From the NCBI GenBank assembly GCA_028751875.1, contig CM054135.1:61766597-61830596 (forward strand): a stretch of 64,000 nucleotides of DNA, read 5' to 3'. Position numbers and translations under genes: made by a program. The notes beneath the pieces were generated by a model. The model was not told the DNA's origin. It saw nothing but the letters and a program-made list of their open reading frames with translations, and made no database searches. Below, one piece after another: positions 1 through 10,330 of this stretch. The DNA comes from Rapana venosa (lineage: Eukaryota > Mollusca > Gastropoda > Neogastropoda > Muricidae). The number at the start of each line of letters is the position of its first letter. Within the stretch, counting starts at the first letter, position 1.

Positions 1-87
1 TGTCTGATGTAAAGGTAGCGCTTTTGACTTCGGGGAAAAACACCTTTTACTTAGGTTTTAAAAAAAAAAAAAAAAATATTTTCCCCC

Positions 88-165
<78 letters not shown>

Positions 166-2062
166 AAGTTGTTATTTTTAAGCAACAAAGTGGATGGCAT
201 TGAAAATCTTTATTGTGGTGGAGGTGTTTACCTACCCTTATCTATTCTTTTTCAAATAACAACATAAAATACAGTGCTTTGTGAAATTGCAGCAAACGCT
301 AGGGAAAAACAAAACCACACACATGTATGTACTGGTTTAAAAAAAAAAACAACAACAAAAGCCCCCAAATATTTATAGTTTTTATTTTTTAAATGGCAGG
401 CAGCTTACCTTATGAGGAAGGTTGTAGTCTGTAAAAAACTGATTCTAGGAGACTGCAATTGATCGAAGATAATAGATAGAAAGATAGAGAGAGAAGAGTT
501 TATGAGATGACGAGAGAGGAGAGAGAGATTGGGGAAAAGAGAGGTGAGAAATGAGTGTATTAATTTTAATATATAAAAAACCCCTACCCATACATTTTTT
601 AAAGCATCAATTTGATTTCAAAATCAACTTGTTTTGGGAAACTCAACATTTATTAACATTTGATTTATCCTTTCTCCTGTCCTCCCCCCTCCCTCTTCCT
701 CCCTCACCCCTTTTTAAAAACCCTTTCTACACCCCCTCTCTTTTGTCTGTCCACTTCCCCAAATTTTTCGCATTCAACTTCCTCCCTTCCTCCCCTCCTT
801 TCTCCCCCCCCAAAAACAGCCCGAGTTGTCTCCTCCAAACCCTCCCTGTTCTCTTTTCATCTTACTTGGTCTGCCGAGAACCTGCCTCCCTGTCCATGCT
901 GCGTTTCGTCTTCCTGTCTGCTATCTCTCTCTCAGTAAAAAAACTGACTTATACAGTGGGTTAGTAAATTCTTCATAAAGTTAAGGGGAATACTTATTCA
1001 AGTTCAAAATATTTTCGTTATGAACAAATCAAAATGCATACTGTTGGCCCCTACATTTAGACATCATACAGTATCAAGTGAAAAATGTTTTCTTGTCATG
1101 TGAAACACACCACACTGTCATGCACGAAACTTTGCTTAGCACACTATCCCCGAATAATCAAAGGGTACCCTCTCTCTCAGTCTCTGTTTCTTTCTTACAT
1201 GCATGCACGCATACACACACACATGCTCTCTCTCTTTTCTTCTTCACCCCACACACAACACACACAACAAAACCCACACACACACACACACAACACACAC
1301 ACCCCAACCAACACACAACACAACACTCAATCCGCACAACACACCAACCCCCCAACCACCAAAGCCCAGAAATACTAAAAACCGGGGTTCCATAGCGTAA
1401 TCACTTTAACATATTCACACCCATTAAAACTTTCCCTTTTTGATGGTAGCCATTTTTTCCGGGGAAAACCATACATTTCAAAATGCATCAGACTATGGGA
1501 AACAAAAACAACTATCCATTATCATAAAAAAAGGAAAATATACATAAACAAAAAACCACCCCGGTGTCTCGAAAACACATTTCTTTTTCCAATACAAATC
1601 AACAAGAACAACAAAATAAAAACAACAACACATCACGCCCCCAAACCCACACACACACTCCCCAAAACCCAACCACCACCCAAAACCCACAAAAACACAA
1701 CAACCACAAACAACACACACACACACCACCCTCACCACACCCCAACACCTACACACACACACCCCACCACCACTACAACCCACAACCCCCCTTGTAAAAC
1801 ACCACTACACACCACAGCACCCCCACCCACATCCTCTCTCTCCCCTCTCAACTACCAACACACCAAACACTACAAACACACACAACACTACAAACACACA
1901 CTACACCACAACACACACACACACACACACACAACCCTCATCACTCACTACAAAACTCACACACATACACACACAGACGCACGCACACACACACCCACTC
2001 TCTCTCTCCACTACAAACCACACACACACACACACACACCACCACACACACACACCACACAC

Positions 2063-2113
<51 letters not shown>

Positions 2114-2179
2114 TCTCTCTCTCTTTCTTTCTCTGAGTCTCCCCTTATACCCCTCCCCCCCCCTGCTCCACCCAACACC

Positions 2180-2219
<40 letters not shown>

Positions 2220-2594
2220 ACCTCCTCACTCACCCACTCACTCACTCCACTACTCAAACTCACACACATACACACACACAGACCACACACACACACACCA
2301 CGCACCAACACACCCACACTCCTCCCTCTCCCTCTCCCTCCTCCCCCCCTCCCCCCCCTCCCCACCCCCCTCTCTCTCTCTCTCTCCCTCTCTCCCCCCC
2401 CCCCCTCTCTCTCTCTCCACCCCCCCTTTCTCCTTCTCTCCCTCTCATGACCCACTCAACCACGACCCCCAGGGTGGTGGAATGAACTGAAGGCCGTGTG
2501 GAGTGTTGGGTGTGCGTACTACTACTACTACTTTGACTACTACTACTACTATGACGCTACTACTCCGCTAACAAGCTGGTGGAAATGATTTCAG
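1..2594. other. Intron (or upstream) sequence before the first visible exon; simple repeats only
   Basis: No exon was recognised. A poly-A/poly-T/poly-A tract fills 61-162. A GA-rich patch lies at 476-545 and a pyrimidine-rich patch at 660-930. From about 1180 to 2460 the plus strand is almost purely C, A and T: long CA runs (1905-1932, 2065-2112, 2181-2216), CT runs and C-runs. Short open frames here are low-complexity artefacts. The first 50 bases match the end of the short interspersed family R. The region just before the exon (2517-2560) is a CTA/ACT trinucleotide run. Confidence 0.7.
1180..2460. repeat. CA/CT-rich low-complexity tract (about 1.3 kb)
   Basis: The plus strand is nearly free of G over more than a kilobase. 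It is composed of CA dinucleotide runs, CACAC/AACAC degenerate runs, CT runs and C homopolymers. The strand asymmetry is extreme and ends about 130 bp before exon 1. Purine/pyrimidine asymmetry of this type can form non-B DNA; that is inference. Confidence 0.85.
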
Positions 2595-2725
2595 GCCTGC
2601 ATCGATGGCAACCTGGACATGGTGGAGTTTCTGGTGGACGCACAGGCTGACATAGATGCTTGCGACAATGAGGGCTGGACCCCCCTCCACGCCACTGCCT
2701 CTTGCGGCTACACCGAGATTGCCAG
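2595..2725 (+). CDS. PPP1R12A-like: MYPT exon 1 of window: ankyrin repeats
   Basis: The exon opens after a tcag acceptor with ACIDGNLDMVEFLVD and continues through NEGWTPLHATASCGYTEIAR. This matches the second and third ankyrin repeats of MYPT1, whose human text reads NEGWIPLHAAASCGY at the same place. The TPLH tetrapeptide is the ankyrin hallmark. It starts in phase 0 and ends with two bases (AG) before a gtacgc donor; the next exon supplies A to give Arg. In the family, the ankyrin repeats wrap the PP1 catalytic subunit and shape its substrate groove. The earlier part of the repeat domain and the start codon must lie upstream of the window. Confidence 0.95.
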
Positions 2726-2991
2726 GTACGCTCGACTCGTCGCCGCACTGCTCTCTGTCCATCGTTGGAGGGAGGACTTTTTTGGTGGTGGTGATGTAAT
2801 TTTAACAGTGATTGGGTTGTTTTGTGTGTTTTTTTAAAAGGTGTAGTGAATAAAAGTAGGGTTTGGTTTATTGTTGTTTTTTTGGTTGGTGTCACTGTTG
2901 TACAAGAATGTTTTAAAATAATGTTGGGTTTTTTTGTCTGACCATTTTTTGAACGTTTCCTTTGGTGTTTTTTGTTGTTGGTTTTTTTGTT

Positions 2992-3072
2992 GGAATTCCT
3001 CAGCTAGAGCTTTGAGATTTTGTGTACATGACTGTTAAGGTAGCTGCATTTTGACTTCAGGGAAATACACCT
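2992..3072 (+). repeat. Family R, about 100-bp interspersed repeat (copy)
   Basis: This copy runs from a TTCCTC-AGCTAGAGCT start, through GAGATTTTG and AAGGTAGC, to a TTCAGGG end. The same ordered blocks recur, in either orientation, at nine other places in the window. Confidence 0.7.
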
Positions 3073-3439
3073 CTTCTACTAAGTAGGGATGTCTGCCTCT
3101 GCCTTATTTTCTACAGGAAATGGTCTAAAACTACGGAAGTATGGTCATGGGTTGAAAAGTACCATTTTTGCCACATCAGAAATGATTTTTCTGTTCTTAG
3201 AGAGATTGTTCACTTTTAGCACAGCTGCGCTATGAATGGCCATTCTTTTTTGTCTGTGCGAGCTGCGTAGCGGATGGGTGACTATTCGTGATTCTTGCGT
3301 TCAGTACAGTCCCCCAGTTCACCCAGCTGTAAATGGGTTCCTGCCCTCTTTAGATACATCTCGCTCCCCAACACATTTACCTTTACTATCTATACCTGAT
3401 TCAACTGATAACAGAGTACAGAATTCTTAACTTTTATTC

Positions 3440-3765
3440 AAATTCCCCTGTGGGGATGCTAGGAGCCTGTCAGTATAAATAGCATCCCCACATTCTGAAA
3501 TGCCTTCTTTTCTATCACTCTCTTTGTTTCTGCCTCGTTCCTTTTCTTCCTGTCACCTCCTTGTCTGTTTTCTGCCTTTTTGGTCCGTTCTCTGCCTTTT
3601 TGGTCCGTTCTCCTACCTTCCAGAAAGACTTAAACGATCATTCTCTTTTATGCTAAAGTCAGATGTGCAGGGCCCGACTTGTCAGGCGCATAACGGCGGT
3701 GTGACGCATTTTCGCTCGTATTACAGACAACAGTAGTTGCTGTCTGAACTTTTGACGAAGTAGAA
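3440..3765 (+). repeat. Family D, about 330-bp interspersed repeat (copy 1)
   Basis: It begins with CCCC-GTGGGGATGCT, then TATAAATAGCATCCCCA, a C/T-rich body (TTCCTTTTCTTCCTGTCACC) and an end reading GTTGCTGTCTGAAC. Near-identical text is found at 8637, 26222 and 51258 (plus strand) and inverted at 23515 and at 39670/40062. Coding capacity is absent. Class unknown; a non-autonomous retroelement with a GAA-rich tail is possible. Confidence 0.75.
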
Positions 3766-3775
3766 ATATACAAAT

Positions 3776-4093
3776 TAATAATAATAATAATAATGTATGG
3801 AATTTATATAGCGCTGAATCTTGTAAAGCAACAAATCAAAGCGCTCAGATTTCATTTCATACCACTTTAAGTCACGGCAGATTTCTCTCCGTGAAATTCG
3901 GGCTGCTCTCCCTGGGGAGAGCGGGAGAGCGCGTCGCCACAAGCACTGCACCACCCTTTTTTTTTTTTTTTTCATGTCTGCAACTGTATTTGTTTCCCTA
4001 TCGGAGTGGCTTTTTCTAAGAATTTTGCCAGGGACAACTCTCTTGTTGCCGTGGGTTCTTTTACGTGCGCTAAATAATTACGTGTAACACACG

Positions 4094-4124
<31 letters not shown>

Positions 4125-4262
4125 TAGCGCCCAGACCACCACTCATGGTCTAATGGATGGGGGAAAAAGTTTCCGGTCCAAACGGGGTACGAACTGCCGC
4201 ACACTTCAGACCCGGACTTTTCGCTTTCTAGACAGGCGCGTTACCTCTAGACCACGATCCAC
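3776..4262 (-). mobile_element. Family T tRNA-derived SINE (copy 1)
   Basis: Read on the minus strand, a tRNA-like head lies at the right end (box A and box B-like blocks near 4190-4260). It is followed by a body containing CCATTAGACCATGAGTGGTG, a central CTCCCAGGGAGAGCAGCCC-like block, and a tail with AGCGCTATATAAATTCC followed by ATT repeats at the left end. Related copies are at 29914-30305 and 51619-51995. Confidence 0.75.
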
Positions 4263-4474
4263 CAAATTAGCAGGCTTTGAGTCTTTTCAGGCATTTTTAG
4301 ATTTTGTTGGCGCTATGAAAATTCCAAAAATTCCACTACAAAAAGAATGCAGGACGTCATAGCAATAACTGGTGGACTAAAGGATATGAAGTTGCAATAA
4401 ATCCATAAAAGAGAACATTAAAGGTAGTGAAAAAACAGCCCAAATCCCCATGATCCTGCCGAAGTGTACAACCA

Positions 4475-4550
4475 GTGTGTGTTTGTATGTATGTGAATGT
4501 GTGTTTATGTATGTGAATGTGTGTGGGGAGGGAGGGAGACATACACACAA

Positions 4551-4607
<57 letters not shown>
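4475..4607. repeat. GT then CA microsatellite
   Basis: A GTGTGAATGT-type stretch on the plus strand is followed by an uninterrupted CA run from about 4556 to 4607. The neighbouring GT and CA blocks could pair as a hairpin. Confidence 0.9.
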
Positions 4608-4609
<2 letters not shown>

Positions 4610-4614
4610 TGTGT

Positions 4615-4735
4615 ACTTGAATTTGTTTTTTAAAAAAATCAAAGTGCTTGCATTCAACCTATTCTTACACATGCAACCAATAACAATTAATAGTTTTAAC
4701 AAATTCAAACACACACACATACATGCATGCACACT
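4615..4735 (+). repeat. Family K repeat fragment
   Basis: The text CAAAGTGCTTGCATTCAACC, then ACACATGCAACCAATAACAA and a CA-rich end, matches 29168-29340 (plus strand) and 41545-41702 (inverted). The full copy at 29168 shows that the family begins with TAA repeats and GGAATTTATAAAGCGCTATA. Confidence 0.65.
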
Positions 4736-5297
4736 CAACAATCAATAGTTTTAACAAAGATATAGCATTATATAAATTCAATTTATTATTATTGTTATCA
4801 TCTGATTCAAGTTCTGTCTGGTTTGAAAACCCCCCAGAGAAGATAAAGTGAACATGGAATTTTTAATTTCCTCATATTCTGTTCATTTCTAAAAAAGAAA
4901 CCCAACCAAATTTCTAAATATGTTTGAAAAGCCTGAGGCATTTGTCAACAAAGTATTTGTTGTAAACAGTTTATCTTTTAAAATTATAGCTGGAAGTCAA
5001 AAGTGACAGTTGTGAGATTGGGAGTATTTGCTGTCAGTATTTTCTAAATTACAAGTTTTGTAAGTCAAAAATGTCCCCTTGAAGGCATGGGTTTGAATCT
5101 CGATGGCGTCTGGTGAATTAATGTTGGGGATTTTTATGATCTCCCATGTCAACTTCAAGCACAGATCTGCCAGTGCCTGAATTCCGTTAATGTTTAACTG
5201 CAAATGCAGAAGACCAAATATGCATGTTAAAGATCCTGTAACTCAGATCAGCGTTCAGTGGGTTACAGAAATGTGAACAAACCCAGTATGCACCCCC

Positions 5298-5403
5298 TCC
5301 CAAGTCAGAATGCGACTACCTTCATGGTGGGCAAAAACGGTCGCATATGCAAATTCTCACAATTGGTGAACCTCAGAGCTCTAGCAGAGGAATGGAAAAA
5401 AAA
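5298..5403 (-). repeat. Family R repeat (copy, inverted)
   Basis: Inverted relative to the copy at 2992. The blocks GCGACTACCTTCATGGTGGG, CAAATTCTCACAATTGGTGA and GAGCTCTAGCAGAGGAA are the reverse complement of the family core. Confidence 0.7.
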
Positions 5404-5761
5404 TGACCCAAACTCAAAACCCAAACCCCCCAAAACCCCACCATGTTGACAGCCATGCTCAGACTTCAAATAATTTGGCTAAAAGCAGAAGGAAAAAAGC
5501 CAAAAATTGCCTGTGATCAAGCGTTCTGTTTGGCATTGAGTTCGTCTCAGGTTTTTTTTGTTTTTTTTTAAAACCTAAACGTACATTTTTTTCTTTTGAC
5601 ACACTTAGTCTTGAATAACATTATCCTAGGTACTCTTGAAAGCTAGTTGTTTACATTATGAAAGTTATTCCGTGTACAGAAGCTCAGTAGTTTACAAAGT
5701 TAATGTCTCCAAGGACAAAGGAACTTCTTTTCTGTGGGTGTCAGATTATGCTTTAAGTCTC

Positions 5762-5763
<2 letters not shown>

Positions 5764-5804
<41 letters not shown>
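5764..5804. repeat. CA microsatellite
   Basis: An uninterrupted CA run of about 40 bp lies just upstream of the LINE. Confidence 0.95.
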
Positions 5805-5806
<2 letters not shown>

Positions 5807-5908
5807 AATATCTCCAAATCTATAAAAACAAACAAACCCATAAGATCTTGTATAAAATGTATTTTTGCCAGTAGAATTGTATATCATAAATGAAAAGCTT
5901 GCATGTGA

Positions 5909-7519
5909 GTGGACAGTGCGTGGAAGGGTTTAAAGATACTTTCAGGGCAAGCAAACTCAAAAATGTCAACACAGTCAATGCCACTAGAGGAACAAAAAGC
6001 TTTTGCTGATGAACTGAATGATTTCTATTGCCGCTTTGAGCGTGAAGATCACAAACATGAGCTTCAATCTGTTCTGTCTAACCTGCAACAAAATGTCTGT
6101 GACAATGATTCGAATGATGAAGATTTTACTGTTCATGCTACAGATGTTAAATCAGTATTTAAAGCATTGCATGTGAGGAAGGCTGTGGGTGTGGATGGTA
6201 TTTGTGGTCGGCTTTTAAAATCTTGTGCAGAGCAGCTGTGTCATGTTTTTAGTGATTTGTTTTCTCTGTCTTTGAAAGCATGCCATGTTCCAAGTCTCTG
6301 GAAAAAATCAATAATTTGTCCTGTTCCAAAAAATAATCACCCCAAATCTTTAAATGACTATAGACCAGTAGCTCTCACTCCAATAGTAATGAAATGTTTT
6401 GAACGAATCGTTCTCAAACGGCTTCTTTTCTCTACTTCTTCATATCTAGATCCTCTTCAGTTTGCATACAAAGCCAACAGAAGCACAAATGATGCTACAA
6501 TTACCTTGCTGCATAATGTTTATTCCCACCTAGAAAAACCCGACTCTTTTGTTCGTATACTTTTCATTGACTTCTCTTCTGCCTTTAATACCATTCAGCC
6601 CCATCTATTAGCTCTCAAACTGCTCTCAATAGATGTCTGTCCTCAGCTAATTCTCTGGATAATGAGCTTTTTGACACACCGGACACAGTTTGTTCGATTT
6701 CAAAAAGCCATATCCACTCAAAGATCAACTTCCACTGGTTCTCCCCAAGGCACTGTTCTGTCCCCCATCCTTTTCACCCTTTACACAAATGACTGCACTG
6801 GCTCTGATCTTATACCGTTAATCAAATATTCTGATGACTCTGCTCTGGAAGATCTGTCTAATTCCCATGTCATGTATTTTAAACAAGTTGAGGAGTTCTC
6901 CTCCTGGTGCAAACAGAACTGTCTTGACCTTAATGTTAAAAAGACTAAGGAAATGTTGATTGATTTTCGCAGGGACCCCCAGCCCATACCAAATCTTTAC
7001 ATTGATGGTGTAAAGGTAGAGCGTGTACACCAATACAAATATCTAGGTACTATTATTGATGATAAACTAAATTTTGATGCTAATACAGATCTTGTAAATA
7101 GGAAATGCCACTCACGCATCTTTTTCCTTCAAAAACTCTGGAGTCTTAAAGTAAATGTAAAAGTTTTACAAAATTTCTACCGATGCTTTATTGAGTCTGT
7201 CCTTTCATTTTCCTTGGTTTGTTGGTATGGGGGCCTGACTGTTAAAAACAAAAACATAGTAAACAAGATTGTAACCAGATGTGGCAAAATTGTGGGCTGT
7301 GAGCAAATGAAACTGAATGACTTGTATGAATGCCATGTGAGAGACAGAGCTAGACAGATTGTGAGTGATGACACACATGTGCTTGCAAAATATTTTGAAC
7401 TCCTGCCTTCTCAAAAGCGCTACAGAGTACCCAAGTCTAGAACCCTGCGATTTAAAAATAGTTTTATTCCAACCTCAATTCTGCTAATTAATAGATGTAT
7501 GACAATAAATCTGAATTGA
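5909..7519 (+). CDS. LINE reverse transcriptase (endonuclease part missing)
   Basis: The 536-residue frame opens with the linker AWKGLKILSGQ that normally follows the endonuclease. It then has the RT core: KAVGVDGICGRLLK (about 91-104), SLNDYRPVALTP (147-158), motif A LFIDFSSAF with Asp221, STGSPQGTVLSP (275-286), and motif C YSDD with Asp309-310, a variant of the usual YADD. Both catalytic aspartate positions are kept. The C-terminal thumb region LNVKKTKEMLIDFRR and QYKYLGTIID follows. The family enzyme copies element RNA at a nicked target. The frame is uninterrupted, but without the endonuclease and 5' region this copy is probably not autonomous. The first Met is only the first in the surviving frame, not a true start. 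Confidence 0.9.
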   Translation: MDSAWKGLKILSGQANSKMSTQSMPLEEQKAFADELNDFYCRFEREDHKHELQSVLSNLQQNVCDNDSNDEDFTVHATDVKSVFKALHVRKAVGVDGICGRLLKSCAEQLCHVFSDLFSLSLKACHVPSLWKKSIICPVPKNNHPKSLNDYRPVALTPIVMKCFERIVLKRLLFSTSSYLDPLQFAYKANRSTNDATITLLHNVYSHLEKPDSFVRILFIDFSSAFNTIQPHLLALKLLSIDVCPQLILWIMSFLTHRTQFVRFQKAISTQRSTSTGSPQGTVLSPILFTLYTNDCTGSDLIPLIKYSDDSALEDLSNSHVMYFKQVEEFSSWCKQNCLDLNVKKTKEMLIDFRRDPQPIPNLYIDGVKVERVHQYKYLGTIIDDKLNFDANTDLVNRKCHSRIFFLQKLWSLKVNVKVLQNFYRCFIESVLSFSLVCWYGGLTVKNKNIVNKIVTRCGKIVGCEQMKLNDLYECHVRDRARQIVSDDTHVLAKYFELLPSQKRYRVPKSRTLRFKNSFIPTSILLINRCMTINLN

Positions 7520-8128
7520 ACTAAAGCCCACGACAGAAGAGAGAGAGAGGGGGGGTGTGGGGGAGGGAGAGAGAGAGAGAGACTAAAGGCTACCTTTTAT
7601 TAGAGTAAACTGTGTTCAGTTTCTAATAGAATAGAGTATTAACTTAACTGATATTTGTCTTATCATACATGTTATACAAATGATTTTTTTCTTCTTTAAA
7701 TACGTGCGCGTTATTATTTTAGACTGTTCAATATCTTAAAAGAACATAGTATTAATTTAATTAATATTTGTCTTATACAACATGTTATAACAATTTGACT
7801 TATATTATTAAAATGCGTGAGCATGGGTACGAATGTTTACAATGTGCGAGCGTGCGTGCGCGTGCGCGAGTGACTGTGTATGTGCGGACGTACGGGTTTA
7901 CTTGTGCGCACATGAGTAAAGGGATTTTTGTTGGGGTGGGTTTGTGGCTGGCTGAGATATTGCTGATTTGTGGATGCTTTTTATCTCATGATGGGTGCGT
8001 GCTGATGTTGGACAGTGTGTGTGTTTTAAATATTATGTTTAAATGTTTATTGTTTTTATGTATGGCGAGTAACCCGCCGGAATTTCTCTGTCTTTGAGAT
8101 AATAAAGTTTTTGAATTTGAATTTGAAG
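7520..8128 (+). other. LINE 3' untranslated region and tail
   Basis: After the TGA of the RT frame comes a GA-rich run (7537-7582), then A/T-rich sequence, a GTGCG-rich patch (7843-7875), an AATAAA signal at 8101-8106 and repeated TTTGAA units. Short tandem tails replacing poly-A are typical of the CR1/L2 group. Confidence 0.7.
8101..8106 (+). promoter_or_regulatory. AATAAA polyadenylation signal of the LINE, sense to MYPT
   Basis: A canonical AATAAA hexamer lies 47 bp before the exon 2 acceptor and in the transcribed orientation of the host gene. It belongs to the LINE 3' end. Use as a host poly-A site is possible but unproven. Confidence 0.6.
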
Positions 8129-8152
8129 TGTTTTATTTTAAATGTGTTGCAG

Positions 8153-8271
8153 ACACTTGATGAAACATGGAGCCAATGTGGCCGTTGTCAACAATGACGG
8201 GGACCTGGCCGTTGATGTGGCCGATGATGAGGAAATGGAAAACCTGCTGCAGGAAGAAATGGAGAGAAACG
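8153..8271 (+). CDS. PPP1R12A-like: MYPT exon 2: ankyrin repeat and linker
   Basis: After a tgcag acceptor the frame reads RHLMKHGANVAVVNNDGD, then LAVDVADDEEMENLLQEEME. Human MYPT1 has VNSEGDTPLDIAEEEAMEEL at the equivalent point, so the ankyrin repeat and the acidic helix after it are conserved. The exon begins with the third base of the Arg codon started in exon 1 and ends with one base (G) before gtatgt. The LINE tail is only 24 bp upstream, which leaves very little native intron for the branch point and pyrimidine tract. The tract visible is GTTTTATTTTAAATGTGTTG. Confidence 0.95.
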
Positions 8272-8386
8272 GTATGTCACAGTTACAGTAGGGATGCCAC
8301 CATCTTCACTGTTGCCAGTCTCAGTATGGTTGGCCAGGGTGTTGATAAAAGGAACGACAGTGGAGTTGGTTTTATACCCTGTTTTA

Positions 8387-8470
8387 ATAATAATAATTTA
8401 TTACATAGCACTATATCTTGCAAAAAACAAATCAAAGCACTTAATCTGTATATATTTGCAGTTTTAATCT
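8387..8470 (-). repeat. ATT-tailed SINE tail fragment (family T/K)
   Basis: AATAATAATAA, then TAGCACTATATCTTGCAAAA and AATCAAAGCACTTAATCTG match the tail block of families T and K seen at 3790, 29172, 32535, 41640 and 43720. Confidence 0.65.
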
Positions 8471-8474
8471 GAGA

Positions 8475-8570
8475 TTTAAAATTTGACGAGGTGACAGCCC
8501 TGATATGGCCTCTGTGGTCAGTGTGGCTGTAAACAGCAGGATTGGATTGGATTGGCCTGTCTCAGACGGT
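8475..8570 (+). repeat. Family V repeat (copy 1)
   Basis: GACGAGGTGACAGCCCTGAT, then ATGGCCTCTGTGGTCAGTGT and GGCTGTAAACAGCAGGATTGG align with 63670-63755. The end carries GGATT repeats here. Confidence 0.6.
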
Positions 8571-8636
8571 AGAGTCCTCCTCTATAGAGAGGCAGGATAG
8601 CTTCTTGGTTTAGAGTGTTGACTTCATGATCAGACA

Positions 8637-8970
8637 GTAAGTTCCCCCATGGGGATGCTGGGAGCCTGTCAGTATAAATAGCGTCCCCACCTTCTGGAAA
8701 TTCTGTGCTAGGGATTCCCTCTTTTCTATCCCTCTCTTCATTTCTGCTTTGTTCCTTTTCTTCCTGTCACCTCCTTCTTGTCTGTTTTCTGCCTTCTTGA
8801 TCCACTCTGCTGCCTTTTTTTCTAGTAAGACTTAAAAGATAACAATTCTCTCCCACTCCGACGTTGGATGTGCCGAGACCTGACTTGTCAGGCACTTAAC
8901 AGCAACACAACGCGTTTTCACTCATATGACAACAATAGTTGCTGTCTGTGCGTTCAATGAAGAAGACAGT
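8637..8970 (+). repeat. Family D repeat (copy 2)
   Basis: A full-length plus-strand copy from CCCCATGGGGATGCTGGGA, through TATAAATAGCGTCCCCACC, to the GTTGCTGTCTGTGCGTTCAA end and GAAGAAG tail. Confidence 0.8.
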
Positions 8971-9249
8971 CGGTGAAGGTGTGAGCTCATGTCCCTGCTG
9001 AGGTGTCAGTTGAGGGGATTTTTGTCCCCCAGGAATTATAACACTGGCATTGACGCCATACCCTAGCAAGTTCTTTGGACATTTCATTTTAAACGGACAT
9101 ACCATGTGCCAGTGTATGTGGAAGATCTTGCACATGCTTAAAAACCCTGCCCTTGTTTCGTTGTTGTAATAATAGGGCAGGTACGATATATGACTTGTGG
9201 TATGGATGACATGGAAATGCCAAAGGAGAGTCACACTACTTGAACAATG

Positions 9250-10330
9250 AATGCAGGGTACTACTAAGTACTCCTCACAAGGTTAAGGAAAATGTTGAAT
9301 CAGTCCTTCACACAAATCCTGTACTCCTCAAGGGGATACGGAAAAGTCAAATCAGTCCTCCATAAAAAATTTTTAAAATCCTGTACTCCTGAAGGGATTA
9401 AGGAAAAGGCAACTAAGTCTGTCACAAAAAATCCTGGATTCAAGGGGATAAGGAAAAGTCATTTAAATAAGTCGTTCACAAATAATATGGATTCTAGAGA
9501 ATAAGGAAAAGTCCTTCACAAAAGAAACCCTGTACTCAAGGGGATAAGGAAAAGTCAAATCAGTCCTTTAGAAAAAAAATCCTGGATTCAAGGAAATAAG
9601 GAAAAGTCAGATCAGTTCTTTACAAACAACCCTGGACTCCTCAAGGGGATAAAAAAAAAAAAAGGCCAAATCAGCCCTTCACAAAACATCCAGGATTCAA
9701 TAGGATAAGGAAAAGTAAAATCCGTCCTAAAACAATCCTGTACTCCTTTAGGGGATAAGGAATAATCAAGTCAGTCCTTGAAAAATCCTGTACTCCTCAA
9801 GGGGATAAGGAAAAGTCAAATCAGCCCTTCACCAAAAAATCCAGTACTCCTCAAGGGGATAAGGAAAAGTCAGATCAGTCCTTCACCAAAAAATCCTGGA
9901 TTCAAGGGGATAAGGAAAAGTCAAATCAGTCCTTCACAAAAAATTCTGGATTCTAGGGAATAAGGAAAAGTCAAATCAGCCCTTCACCAAAAAATCCAGT
10001 ACTCCTCAAGGGGATAAGGAAAAGTCAAATCAGTCCTTCACAAAAAATCCTATACTTTTCAAGGGGATAAGGAAAAGTCAGATCAGTCCATTACCAAAAA
10101 ATCCACTACTCCTCAAGGGGATAAGGAAAAGTCAAATCAGCCCTTCACAAAAATCAGCCCTTCACCAAAAAATCCAGTACTCCTCAAGGGGATAAGGAAA
10201 AGTCAAATCAGTCCTTCACAAAAAAATCCTGGATTCAAGGGGATAAGGAAAAGTCAAATCAGTCCTTCACAAAGAATCCTGGACTCCTCAAGAGGATAAG
10301 AAAAAGTCAATCAAATCAGTCCTCCACAAA
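9250..10330 (+). repeat. 48-54 bp minisatellite, about 20 units
   Basis: The unit core is GGGATAAGGAAAAGTCAAAT followed by CAGTCCTTCACAAAAAATCC and then either TGTACTCCTCAA or TGGATTCAA. These two variants explain the two unit lengths. Units become more regular toward the right (9780-10320). It is wholly intronic, has no palindromic repeat and no unique spacers, and is not CRISPR-like. The open frames across it simply follow the 54-bp period. Confidence 0.92.

Larger units (their letters stand above)
5885..8128 (+). mobile_element. 5'-truncated LINE of the CR1/L2/Rex1-like group
   Basis: A reverse-transcriptase reading frame (5909-7519) is followed by about 600 bp of 3' untranslated sequence. 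That sequence ends in AATAAAG at 8101 and a short TTTGAA tandem tail at 8109-8128. The endonuclease half is missing, as expected from 5' truncation during target-primed reverse transcription. The element has the same orientation as the host gene, and its tail stops 24 bp before MYPT exon 2. The left border is approximate, because I could not find a clear target-site duplication. The uninterrupted reading frame suggests a young insertion. The clade assignment is from the RT motifs only. Confidence 0.85.
2726..8152 (+). other. Intron 1, repeat-rich
   Basis: No host exon was seen. In order it contains a family R copy (2992-3072), a family D copy (3440-3765), a minus-strand family T SINE (3776-4262), GT/CA runs (4475-4607), a family K fragment (4615-4735), another family R copy (5298-5403), a CA run (5764-5804) and a LINE (5885-8128). 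The stretch 4780-5290 shows nothing I can name. Confidence 0.7.

Noticed and set aside
551..964. 137-residue frame near the left edge.
   Set aside because: Pyrimidine-rich low-complexity translation with no domain. The same holds for the many CA/TG frames at 1078-2463, 47284-47557 and elsewhere.
9250..10330. CRISPR-like array.
   Set aside because: The units are contiguous tandem copies without unique spacers, in an animal intron.
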